Translations under genes and position numbers: made by a program
In this document: positions 33,116-41,605 of the stretch, piece by piece
How the letters are laid out: every line of letters starts with the position of its first letter
How positions within the stretch are numbered: position 1 is the stretch's first letter
Origin: Anaerolineae bacterium
GTDB lineage: Bacteria > Chloroflexota > Anaerolineae > Promineifilales > Promineifilaceae
Assembly (NCBI GenBank): GCA_023384415.1
Contig: JAHDWJ010000033.1
Span: 1-44,313, forward strand
DNA length: 44,313 nt
Direction: 5' to 3'
The notes under the pieces: model-generated
Seen by the model: only the letters and a program-made list of their open reading frames with translations
What the model was told of the DNA's origin: nothing
Databases searched by the model: none

Positions 33116-34447
33116 ATGAACAATCTTGACAATCCCTTCTATCATCGTGGAGCTATACGCTACGCCCACCATTTTTTTGGCCGCGCCGCCGAAACCGCCC
33201 AAATTTTGGGCCTTTTACGCAATGGGCAAAGTGTTTCCCTCATCGGCCCACGCCGCATCGGCAAAAGTTCCCTCTTTTTGCACTTGTGCCGGCCAGAAGT
33301 GCGGGCCCCGTTTAATCTGGCCCCGCCGCAAACATTGTTTGTCCTGGTAGATTGTCAGGAGTTGGGTGGCTCCCCCCCAGATGAAGTGTATGAGGTGCTG
33401 CTCCAGGGGTTGCAGGACGCGGCCGCCTCAGCCCAACTCCCTATCCCCCCCTCTCCTCAAGGGGATAGCTACCGTGCCCTTGACCGTACCCTGCATCACA
33501 TCACCCAACAAGGGGTAGCCGTCGTTGTCCTGTTGGATGAGTTTGAACTGCTCGCCAGCAATGAGCATCTTACCCCCTACTTTTTTGCCCGGCTGCGCGG
33601 TCTCACCACCAAATATGGGCTGGCTTACCTCACCGCCAGCCAGCACCCCCTTTTCCTCATCACCGCCGACGAGAAAATTTTGAGTTCCCCCTTCTTCAAC
33701 ATTTTTGTCACCATCTCCCTGGGGTTGATGAGTGAAACCGAAGCGCGGGAGCTGCTGCGGCACCGTTTGCAGGCAACCAGGGTACAATTTAGTGTGGCGA
33801 TTTGTGATCATTTACTCTATCTGGTGGGACCGCATCCATTTTTTCTCCACGTGGCCGGGTACCATACGTACCAATTCCTGGCTGAAAATGACGCGGCCGC
33901 GCCCGATTTTGACAGTTTAGATGCCCCTATCGAAATAGAGGCCGAATCGCATCTCAGTTACTTATGGCAAAATTTGAGTTTGGAAGCCCAATACGCTCTG
34001 GCGATCATGGATGGGCCAGTAGATATGCTGCGGATGTTAGAGCAGCAATGTTTGCTTATTCCTGGGGAGCAAGGGTACCAATATGCCAGCGAAGTTTTGC
34101 GCCGCTTCATCCGTCGTCAGCCCGTAGAAGGGTTGATCCAGGCTGGCCCCTTTGTCATTGACCCGCAAAAGCATCAGGTCAAAGCCAACGGCCAGGAAAT
34201 CAGCCTCACCACCTCCCAATTTGATATCCTGGTCTGCCTGGGCAAACGGATGAATGATGTGGTCCACGGAGAAGAGTTAGAGATAGCGGTATGGGGAGAT
34301 ACCCCCATTAAAGACCCTGACCGGCTAAAAACGCTCATTAAGCGGCTGCGCCGGGCCATTGAGCCTTATGGCAGTTGGATTGTCAGTGAGCGGGGGGTGG
34401 GGTATGCCCTGCGGCCGCCGGTAGCTGCGGCCGTCAATGATGATTAA
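33116..34447 (+). CDS. AAA/STAND-type ATPase fused to OmpR/PhoB-type winged helix
   Basis: A 443-residue soluble protein. HHFFGRAAETAQILGLL leads into Walker A LIGPRRIGKSSLFL (about 42-55). VVVLLDEFELL holds Walker B Asp141/Glu142. GPHPFFLHVAGYHTYQFL is the sensor-2-like region, and HLSYLWQNLSLEAQYAL closes the module. Residues about 345-435 are a classic Trans_reg_C winged helix (GQEISLTTSQFDILVCLGK, DPDRLKTLIKRLRRAIEP, ERGVGYAL). No receiver domain is present. The ATG at 33116 avoids a spacer-encoded leader. The ATPase resembles that of the following gene through to the HxxYLWQ block, so the pair probably arose by duplication. I infer an ATP-switched transcription factor; its targets are unknown. 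Confidence 0.87.
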   Translation: MNNLDNPFYHRGAIRYAHHFFGRAAETAQILGLLRNGQSVSLIGPRRIGKSSLFLHLCRPEVRAPFNLAPPQTLFVLVDCQELGGSPPDEVYEVLLQGLQDAAASAQLPIPPSPQGDSYRALDRTLHHITQQGVAVVVLLDEFELLASNEHLTPYFFARLRGLTTKYGLAYLTASQHPLFLITADEKILSSPFFNIFVTISLGLMSETEARELLRHRLQATRVQFSVAICDHLLYLVGPHPFFLHVAGYHTYQFLAENDAAAPDFDSLDAPIEIEAESHLSYLWQNLSLEAQYALAIMDGPVDMLRMLEQQCLLIPGEQGYQYASEVLRRFIRRQPVEGLIQAGPFVIDPQKHQVKANGQEISLTTSQFDILVCLGKRMNDVVHGEELEIAVWGDTPIKDPDRLKTLIKRLRRAIEPYGSWIVSERGVGYALRPPVAAAVNDD

Positions 34448-34473
34448 GGCACAGAGCTGCCAGAGAAAAACAC

Positions 34474-37400
34474 GTGTTCATTTATGGCTATTCCCCGCAA
34501 AGATGGGCACCCCCCCGGCTGCTTCTGGGGGCCTTACTCCTGCTGGGTCTTGTCATTGGCCTGACCCCAACCCCTGCCCACACCCAAAGCAACAGCCTCA
34601 CCTACTGGCAATATGATGCCACCGGCCAGATTACCCTCCTGGAACTGGCCGATCTTAATGATGATGGCATTGAAGAGTTCATCGTTGTCACCGATGGCCA
34701 TAAATTGATTACCCTCAGTTCTGGGGGGCAGCCGCTGTGGAGCAATCCCTACACCGCCGCCGAACGTATCTTACACGTAGATACGGTGAGACATAACAGC
34801 CCTCAGCCTCGCGGCCGCAGCCTGGCCCTGGCTACTGGCTCTCACCTTATCTTGTTAGATGATCAGGGCAACCCTCAATGGTCACGCCTCATGCCAGTTA
34901 CCCCCACAGGGCTGTTGACCTTTGATTATAACCAGGACGGGCAAGATGAAATTTTAATCAGCCTCAACTCTGGCCAGCTGCGCCTGTACAGCCAGAACGG
35001 GCAAATGCTTTGGCAGTACACTGGCAACGCCCTGGCTTCCCTGCAATCCAACGCCCTCATCCAGGTGGGGGACGTGAATCGGGATGGGGCGGTAGAGATC
35101 GCCTTCAGTTACTTTACCGCCAGCGGCTACAGTGAGTTGGCCCTGCTCAACGGCCAGGGGGCGGCCATCTGGGACCGGGCGATGGAAGGGCAGATTACCG
35201 CCCTTACCTTTACTGATTTTGACCCCGATCAGCCGTTACATGTCGCTGCGGGCACCAGCCGCGGCCGCGTTCACCTCATTGACAGCCAGCTCAACACCGA
35301 ACGCTGGTTCCGCACCACCAATAAGCCGATTACCGCCCTGGCCATGGCCACCCTGGACGAAATACCCCACCTCATCGCCGGGACAGCCGTAGGCCGCCTC
35401 TTTGCTTATAGCAGCAGCGGCCGCCCCACCTGGACCAGCCAACTTTCTCCCACCCCAGACCGCAGCATCGTAGCCATCTCGGCCAACCCCACCAACCAGC
35501 CCCAGCCAATTGCCCTGGCCGTGACCCTGGCCAGCAACCAGCCCCGACCCAGCAACCCGATCACCGAAAACACACTCCCTCCACCCCCCCTGGTTGCCGG
35601 GCAGACAGAAGATTTGCCGGGGGATATTAATGAACCGCTGGAGGCTGTCCCAATTATCCCCACCCGTGAGGTGGAATCAGCCAGCACCGCCCTGCTTTTT
35701 ACTCCCCCAGAGCTAACCCAACTCTTGTTACTCAGCCAGGACGGGCGCGTCCTCAGAGCTGATTTTCCCACCGGGGCCACCATCGGTCTGACCCGGCTGA
35801 TAGATATTAACAAGGATGGGCGGGAGGAGCTGCTCCTGGCTCGCTTTAGCACCCTGGAACTGCTGGACCCCGGGTTTGGTCCAGGGCGTAACATTGAGGC
35901 CTGGAATTACCGGCTCGATTCGCGGCCGCAAACCGCCCTCATCTTAGATGTTGAACGAGACGGTCGCCAATCTCTCCTCGTCGGCACCCAGGGGGGCATT
36001 CTCTCCCTCATCCAGAGCCAGGACGGCAGCCGCCGCTGGTCTACCGATGTTGGCGGCATCATCCGCCAGGCCGCTCTGATAGATACCGAGGGCAAACCCC
36101 AACCCAGCCTGGCCATCATTTACAACCAGAGCAAAACCAGCCCCAGCGGCCAACAAAGTTTCACCGGCCATATTCAACTGCTCAACCCGGTTAATGGGCA
36201 GCCCGAACCCGGTTGGGAAGAGGGAGTGCAGCTGCCCATTGTCCTTGCCAGCTTGCTGATCACAGACATCACCCAGGACGGGCGGGCCGAGATTTTGGTA
36301 GGCACCATTGATGGGCAAATTTTGGCCTATTCCATTTTTGGCCAACAGCTGTGGCAAACCAGCCTGACCGGGCGCATTGATCAATTAGCCGCTTATGACT
36401 CTGGCCGTAACACGCCCCAGGAATTAACCGCCGTTGCCCAATCTAACCTGCTCTACTTCCTCAGTCACAAGGGAGTCGCCAAAGCCCAACTGGCCTACCT
36501 GCCCGATATTATCAGCTTGCAGGTCGTTCCCCCTGAACTCAGCCCCCCGACCCATCTCATTGTCACCGGGCAGGATGGGATCGTTTATGGGTTGGGGTCC
36601 GAAGGGCGGCCATTGTGGGAATATGACAGCCAGAGTACCCCCATCGCCATCTTCTTCGGCGGCAACTCCCTCTTTATCGCCACCGAAGAGGAGCAGCTAA
36701 TCCGGCTGGCCTTTCTAGGGCCGGGGGCCCCAACCGAGATGTGGCGGTTGGCTAACCTGGGACGTATTTCTGCTTTTTATTGGGGCGACCTGAATGGGGA
36801 TATTGTGCCAGACATTGCTATTGGCAATCGCAGTGGGGTGATCAGCCTGTACAGTGCCGACGGGCAGCAGATGTGGGATCAGGTGCAGGTGCCGGGGGAG
36901 CTGTTTATGCTGACCGCGATGCAGCGGCAGGTGGATCAGCCCGCCGAACTGGTGGCTATTACCGAGGCGGGGGTGGTGCGCCTATTTCAGAAGCAGGTGA
37001 ACCGGCCGCCACTCTTGTTTAACCCCCAGGCCGAAACGGAAGGCACAGGCTACAGCTTGAGCGTGTCGGTTATTAACACCGAGGAGAATGAGACGGTGCG
37101 GGTGCGGCTGGATTTGTTTGATCCGGTCGCCAATAGTTGGATCAGCAAAGGGGAGCGGCAAACCCGGCGCAGTGAAGCGTTGTTCTGGCTGGTTGACCCT
37201 CCCGTGACCAGTGAAGGGGTTCGTTACCGTTTTTATTACTATGATGATGTTCACGCGGGCATGATTGAGCCAGCCCCCGGCCCGCCGCCGCAGCTGCTGA
37301 TCCCCCCCCCGGAGAATAATGCCCCTATGCTCATCGCTTTTGCCGGGGGGGTGGCCGCTCTGGGGCTGGGGGGGATGATTGTGCGCCATGCCTGGCAGCC

Positions 37401-39561
37401 GGATGTGCGGGCCCGCCGCTTTTATCGCCGCCTGGAGAAGCAGCCGGCCGCAACGCTTAATATGATTCGGGTGGCTTATAACCTGAATGCGGATACGCCC
37501 GGCTTTTTGCTTACCCTGGCTAACCAGGCCCGGCTGCATGGCAACCGCCCCCTGGCCGGGCTGGTAGATGGGCTGTTTTTGCTGGCTGATCGGCCGGAAG
37601 CGGGGCTGCCTATTATTTTGACCGCCCTGCGTGAGGCTAAACAATCAGGGCTGAACTGGCAAGATTACCGCTGGTGGGAGGTGACGTTCCAGACGGCCCA
37701 GCAGCTGTTTGCCGCCCCAACGATTACGGAGTTGAGCCTGCTGCGGCCGCAGCTTGAAGAAGCTCTACGCCTACGCGGCCGCGCCGAACGCCCGGCCATC
37801 TCCCTGGATGCCCTGCTGCCTATCCTCACCCGGTGCAGTGACAGTGAGCGGGTGGATGCCGCCGGGGATCGATTGGTTTACCTGAATGAGGCGGAAAATC
37901 TCCTGCACCAACTGGGGGGGCGGATCACCTGGCAGTTGAACCATATTGAAAAAAGCCTGGTCAACGCTATCAGCAAGCGGTGGTTGGGGCTGGTGACGGC
38001 GGCCATTGAGGCGATTCACGGGCAGGCCAGCCTGGAAATTCGGCTCAAGACGCGCCGCATTGTGGCCGCCGCCGAGAGTGAAGTGACCCTGGAGATTAAA
38101 AACAGCGGCCGCGCCCCGGCCGAAAATATTACCATCTCTCTGGGACACAGCCCTGCCTTCACCCTTAAAACTGAGCCTCAGCTTATCCCGTTTCTGCCCG
38201 CCGGCCGCGGCCGCCAGATCAATTTCACCATTGCCCCGCTGGTCACAGACCGGTTCCGCCTGGTGTGCCACCTGGAATATGATGATCGCCACCGCCCCCA
38301 CAAAAGCCTGGAATTTGCTGATATGGTTCATTTGCTCCCCCCGGTGTGGGAGTTTACCCCGGTGGTCAACCCGTATTCTCCTGGCACACCCCTGCGGCGC
38401 CACAGCCCCCTGTTTGTGGGGCGCGACCGGTTCTTCCGCTTTATTGCCCAGAATGCGGTCCACCCAGAGCAGAACCGGGTGCTGATCATGGTGGGGCAGC
38501 GGCGTACCGGCAAAACCTCAGCCCTGCTGAGGCTGGATCAATATTTGCCGGAGCATCTCCTGGCCGTTTATATTGATTGCCAATCATTGGGGGTGGTGGA
38601 AGGGATGGCTGCCCTGCTCTTTGATCTGGCCTGGGCGATGAGTGATGCCCTGGCGGCCAGGGGAATTGAGGTGGAAGTACCGGAGCGGCCGGCCTGGGAT
38701 GCCAACCCTACCCATCTATTTGAGCGGCAGTTTATCCCCTGTGTGCAATCCCTGCTCCCGGCGGGGACGATCCTGCTGCTGGTGCTGGATGAGTTTGAGG
38801 CCCTGCAAAATCTGGTGGATGATGGGATTTTGCCCCCCACCTTTTTCACCTATTTGCGCCACCTGATGCAGCATGCCCAGGGGCTGAGTTTTGTCTTTGT
38901 AGGGACGCACCGGCTGGAAGAGATGAGCAGTGATTATTGGTCGGTGCTGTTTAATATTGCCCTACATGGGGAGATTGGGTTTTTGGATGACGCGGCCGCG
39001 ACCCGGCTGATTACTGAACCGGTTTCTCCCCATCTTGTTTATGATGATCTGGCTCTGGAGAAAATTTTGCGGGTGACCGCCGGCCACCCATATTTCTTGC
39101 AGTTGGTCTGCTACACCCTGGTCAACCGGGCCAATGAGCAGAAAAACCCGTATATCACTATCTCGGATGTCAATGCCACCCTGGATCAGATGTTGAGTCT
39201 GGGGGAAGCCCATTTTGCTTATTTGTGGCAGCAATCTTCTCCGGCGGAACGGACGGTCCTGAACGCGGCCGCGCAGCTGATGGACCGGGAACGCCCGTTC
39301 CACCCCGCAGACCTGCTCCACTATTTAGACAAATTTAACCTCACCCTCACCCCGGCGGAGATGACCCTGGCCCTGAACCGGCTGGTGCAGCGGGATATTT
39401 TGCGCGAGGTAGGTGGGGATGAGCTGACTACTTTGTATGAGCTAAAAATAGGGCTGGTGGGGCTGTGGGTGGCCCGGAATAAGAGTGTGAGCAAGCTGTA
39501 TGAACGGAATGGAACCACGGCCCAGAAACGAACGCCGAAGGTGCGGGTGGTGAATGGGTAA
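34474..39561 (+). CDS. Giant membrane sensor: extracytoplasmic beta-propeller, TM helix, cytoplasmic STAND-type ATPase
   Basis: A 1695-residue protein. Residues 15-38 form a signal or anchor ending TPAHTQS. From about 45 to 850 there are recurring blades with LADLNDDGIEEFIVV, FDYNQDGQDEILIS, VGDVNRDGAVEIAF, IDINKDGREELLLA and GDLNGDIVPDIAIG. These are VCBS/FG-GAP-like DxNxDG calcium-type loops alternating with PQQ-like GQxLW strands. A linking beta domain (860-930) precedes one TM helix (about 951-972). The inside has a helical region, an Ig-like sandwich (about 1185-1280) and an ATPase with Walker A VGQRRTGKTS (1340-1349) and Walker B VLDEFEAL (Asp1439). GHPYFLQLVCYTLV and HFAYLWQQSSPAERTVL match the neighbouring ATPase. 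The start is GTG, 26 bases after the upstream stop. Ligand sensing is inferred. Confidence 0.88.
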   Translation: MFIYGYSPQRWAPPRLLLGALLLLGLVIGLTPTPAHTQSNSLTYWQYDATGQITLLELADLNDDGIEEFIVVTDGHKLITLSSGGQPLWSNPYTAAERILHVDTVRHNSPQPRGRSLALATGSHLILLDDQGNPQWSRLMPVTPTGLLTFDYNQDGQDEILISLNSGQLRLYSQNGQMLWQYTGNALASLQSNALIQVGDVNRDGAVEIAFSYFTASGYSELALLNGQGAAIWDRAMEGQITALTFTDFDPDQPLHVAAGTSRGRVHLIDSQLNTERWFRTTNKPITALAMATLDEIPHLIAGTAVGRLFAYSSSGRPTWTSQLSPTPDRSIVAISANPTNQPQPIALAVTLASNQPRPSNPITENTLPPPPLVAGQTEDLPGDINEPLEAVPIIPTREVESASTALLFTPPELTQLLLLSQDGRVLRADFPTGATIGLTRLIDINKDGREELLLARFSTLELLDPGFGPGRNIEAWNYRLDSRPQTALILDVERDGRQSLLVGTQGGILSLIQSQDGSRRWSTDVGGIIRQAALIDTEGKPQPSLAIIYNQSKTSPSGQQSFTGHIQLLNPVNGQPEPGWEEGVQLPIVLASLLITDITQDGRAEILVGTIDGQILAYSIFGQQLWQTSLTGRIDQLAAYDSGRNTPQELTAVAQSNLLYFLSHKGVAKAQLAYLPDIISLQVVPPELSPPTHLIVTGQDGIVYGLGSEGRPLWEYDSQSTPIAIFFGGNSLFIATEEEQLIRLAFLGPGAPTEMWRLANLGRISAFYWGDLNGDIVPDIAIGNRSGVISLYSADGQQMWDQVQVPGELFMLTAMQRQVDQPAELVAITEAGVVRLFQKQVNRPPLLFNPQAETEGTGYSLSVSVINTEENETVRVRLDLFDPVANSWISKGERQTRRSEALFWLVDPPVTSEGVRYRFYYYDDVHAGMIEPAPGPPPQLLIPPPENNAPMLIAFAGGVAALGLGGMIVRHAWQPDVRARRFYRRLEKQPAATLNMIRVAYNLNADTPGFLLTLANQARLHGNRPLAGLVDGLFLLADRPEAGLPIILTALREAKQSGLNWQDYRWWEVTFQTAQQLFAAPTITELSLLRPQLEEALRLRGRAERPAISLDALLPILTRCSDSERVDAAGDRLVYLNEAENLLHQLGGRITWQLNHIEKSLVNAISKRWLGLVTAAIEAIHGQASLEIRLKTRRIVAAAESEVTLEIKNSGRAPAENITISLGHSPAFTLKTEPQLIPFLPAGRGRQINFTIAPLVTDRFRLVCHLEYDDRHRPHKSLEFADMVHLLPPVWEFTPVVNPYSPGTPLRRHSPLFVGRDRFFRFIAQNAVHPEQNRVLIMVGQRRTGKTSALLRLDQYLPEHLLAVYIDCQSLGVVEGMAALLFDLAWAMSDALAARGIEVEVPERPAWDANPTHLFERQFIPCVQSLLPAGTILLLVLDEFEALQNLVDDGILPPTFFTYLRHLMQHAQGLSFVFVGTHRLEEMSSDYWSVLFNIALHGEIGFLDDAAATRLITEPVSPHLVYDDLALEKILRVTAGHPYFLQLVCYTLVNRANEQKNPYITISDVNATLDQMLSLGEAHFAYLWQQSSPAERTVLNAAAQLMDRERPFHPADLLHYLDKFNLTLTPAEMTLALNRLVQRDILREVGGDELTTLYELKIGLVGLWVARNKSVSKLYERNGTTAQKRTPKVRVVNG

Positions 39562-39610
39562 TGGGTGTATTGGTGTATTGGTATATTGGGACTAATAAGT
39601 TTCAATCTGA

Positions 39611-39790
39611 AACCCGTCGTAGGGGTGGGACAGGCGGGCAACCATCTGGGTCAAGCGGTTCAGCCTTATTCCCGCCTGTCTCACCCCCTTTTCTGCCTTT
39701 GTTTCAGCCAAACCGGCGTGGGACAGGCGGGCAACCATCTGGGTCAAGCGGTTCAGCCTTATTCCCGTCTGTCCCACCCCTACCACGGGT
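39611..39790. repeat. Nested repeat: two 63-bp hairpin units inside a 28-bp inverted pair
   Basis: Two 63-bp direct copies (39625-39687 and 39718-39780, period 93, two differences) each begin GTGGGACAGGCGGG and end CCCGYCTGTCYCACCCC, so each folds on itself. The whole block is bounded by AACCCGTCGTAGGGGTGGGA and its near-perfect inverse ending CCACGGGTT. It sits between convergent genes (sensor ends at 39561, tryptophanase ends at 39815) and might stop transcription from both sides. No open frame in it looks real. Confidence 0.75.
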
Positions 39791-39814
39791 TTTAAATTGA
39801 GAATGGCGGCAATT

Positions 39815-41203
39815 TTAAACACCCACCGGGGCCAATCGGGCGGTGAAATGGCGCAGGACGGGGGCCTGGGAGACGAGCCGGTAGCCAGGCAGGTGGCCCC
39901 GCTGGTTGTATACCTCCAGGATGACCTCTGCCAGGTAATCTACGTGGCTCTGGGTGTAGACCCGGCGGGGAAACGCCAGACGAACCAGCTCCATCGCGGC
40001 CGCGTGCTCACTCCCATCCGGCTGCTGCCCAAACATCACCGAGCCAATCTCCACCCCACGTACCCCACCCAACAGGTACAGGGCATTGTTTAGCGACCAG
40101 GCCGGGTATTGTAAGGGGGGAATGTGGGGCAGCATCTCTCGGGCATCCAGGTACACCGCATGGCCCCCTGTGGGCAGGACAATCGGCACCCCGGCCGCTG
40201 TCAACTTCTCCCCCAGATAAGCAATGGAACGGATGCGATAGCGCAAATAATGTTCATCCAGGGCTTCATACAGCCCCTGGGCAATCGCCTCTAAATCATA
40301 GCCGGCCATCCCCCCATAGGTGGGAAACCCTTCGGTTAAAATTTCCAGGTTACGGCATTGGGCCGCCAAGCTGTCATCATTGACGGCCAAAAAGCCGCCG
40401 ATATTGGCCATGCCATCTTTTTTGGCACTCATGGTGCAGCCATCAGCATAGCTGAACATCTCCTGGGCAATTTCCAGGGGAGATTTGTCGGCGTAGCCTG
40501 GTTCGCGGGTTTTAATGAACCAGGCGTTTTCGGCGTAGCGGCAGGCATCCAGGAAAAATGGGATACGGTTGGCCCGTGCCAGTTCACTTACGGCCCGGAT
40601 GTTGGCCAGGCTAACCGGCTGCCCCCCGCCAGAGTTGTTGGTTACGGTCAGCATGATCGCCGGGATACGCTCCCGCCCTACCTCGGTGATGGTCTGACGC
40701 AGGGCGGCGATGTCCATGTTCCCCTTGAACGGGTGGATGAGCCGGGGGTGGTGCCCTTCCTCAATGACCAGGTCGCGAGCTTCGGCCCCGCTGTGTTCGA
40801 CGTGGGCGCGGGTGGTGTCGAAATGGGTGTTGTTGGGAATGACATCTCCAGGTTTGGCGATGGTGGTGAACAGGATATGTTCGGCGGCCCGCCCCTGGTG
40901 GGTGGGGATGACGTGTTTGTAGCCAGTGATCTGCTGCACGGCCGCTTCAAATTTGTAGAACGAGGTGGCCCCGGCGTACGATTCGTCGCTGGCGATCATG
41001 CCGGCCCATTGGCGTGAGGACATGGCCCCGGTGCCGCTGTCGGTCAACAGATCGATCAAAACTTCGTCGGCATGGAGGAGAAATGGGTTGTAGCCGGCCC
41101 GGATGAGGGCGGCTTCCCGTTGGGCCAGGGTGGTGAAGCGGATCGGCTCAACGGAGCGGACTCGGAACGGTTCGATGATGGTCTGGGAATGAAATTCGCG
41201 CAT
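39815..41203 (-). CDS. tnaA: Tryptophanase (L-tryptophan indole-lyase) family, PLP-dependent
   Basis: A 462-residue PLP enzyme of the beta-eliminating lyase family, predicted to split tryptophan into indole, pyruvate and ammonia. EPFRVRSVEPIRFTT, LIDLLTDSGTGAMS, PTHQGRAAEHILF and TNNSGGGQPVSLANIRA are family signatures. MSAKKDGMANIGGF contains the PLP lysine (Lys262). Two selectivity sites side with tryptophanase over tyrosine phenol-lyase: HFDTTRAH has Asp where the phenol-lyase has Thr124, and GVRGVEIGSVMFG lacks its Arg381. SYADGCTMS nearby is more phenol-lyase-like, so the call is not absolute. The start at 41203 is chosen; the frame extends into leader repeats to 41323. No tnaC-like leader peptide is evident. 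Confidence 0.83.
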   Translation of the reverse strand: MREFHSQTIIEPFRVRSVEPIRFTTLAQREAALIRAGYNPFLLHADEVLIDLLTDSGTGAMSSRQWAGMIASDESYAGATSFYKFEAAVQQITGYKHVIPTHQGRAAEHILFTTIAKPGDVIPNNTHFDTTRAHVEHSGAEARDLVIEEGHHPRLIHPFKGNMDIAALRQTITEVGRERIPAIMLTVTNNSGGGQPVSLANIRAVSELARANRIPFFLDACRYAENAWFIKTREPGYADKSPLEIAQEMFSYADGCTMSAKKDGMANIGGFLAVNDDSLAAQCRNLEILTEGFPTYGGMAGYDLEAIAQGLYEALDEHYLRYRIRSIAYLGEKLTAAGVPIVLPTGGHAVYLDAREMLPHIPPLQYPAWSLNNALYLLGGVRGVEIGSVMFGQQPDGSEHAAAMELVRLAFPRRVYTQSHVDYLAEVILEVYNQRGHLPGYRLVSQAPVLRHFTARLAPVGV

Positions 41204-41348
41204 GGAAAACCTCTGTGGGATAGATATGGATGAAGGGAACACAGATAAGGGATGAAAAAGCTTGTGCTGAGTCTGTCGAAGCATCTGTGTAAATCGCCCT
41301 ACAGTCACGGATGGAGGGAACACGGATGGGAAGGGATCTGGATATATT
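41204..41348. other. Leader region of tryptophanase with direct repeats
   Basis: Two similar segments, GGATGAAGGGAACACAGA (from 41230) and GGATGGAGGGAACACGGA (from 41310), are about 80 bases apart. Between them lies AAGCTTGTGCTGAGTCTGTCGAAGC, split here as AAGCTTGTGCTGAG and TCTGTCGAAGC, which resembles a TTCGACAGxCTCAGCAC repeat word seen in many environmental bacteria. No gene or leader peptide can be supported. It precedes the tryptophanase start on the minus strand. Confidence 0.4.
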
Positions 41349-41496
41349 TAGAATTGACAAAGGGTGTGTTTCAAATCAATTAGAGGAGTAAGGCATCCCC
41401 AGATGCCGCCCGTTCGCATCTGGGGATGCTCACTCCTCTTGTTTCAACGGAAGTGAAACACACCCATTGATAAATGTTGAAGATTTGTCAATTCTA
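41349..41496. repeat. 148-bp nested palindrome with four perfect stem pairs
   Basis: From outside in, TAGAATTGACAAA (41349-41361) pairs with 41484-41496. GGGTGTGTTTCA (41362-41373) pairs with 41454-41465. AGAGGAGT (41382-41389) pairs with 41432-41439. GCATCCCCAGATGC (41393-41406) pairs with 41416-41429 around a 9-nt loop. The outer pair is the expected form of the terminal inverted repeats of a non-autonomous element; the inner part would make a very stable hairpin on either strand. It has no coding capacity. It could be a foldback element or a structured RNA; compensatory changes cannot be judged from one copy. Confidence 0.75.
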
Positions 41497-41605
41497 GGAA
41501 GTGTAGCAGGGGGAAAGGGGCTGCCTTGTGCCGATTGTCAATAATCAGGTTGCCTAAATGTAATAGATGTGAGCAGCTTATCCGTCAATCCGGTTAATCT
41601 GGGTT

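Noticed and set aside
36982..38463. Two long minus-strand frames inside the propeller/ATPase gene
   Set aside because: They lie within one continuous plus-strand gene with recognisable domains on both sides; translations look like antisense shadows.
40358..41017. 219-codon plus-strand frame opposite tryptophanase
   Set aside because: The tryptophanase frame carries the complete family signature; the antisense frame does not.
39815..41203. Tyrosine phenol-lyase as the primary call
   Set aside because: The residues that bind the phenol ring (Thr124 and Arg381 of the phenol-lyase) are replaced by tryptophanase-type residues.
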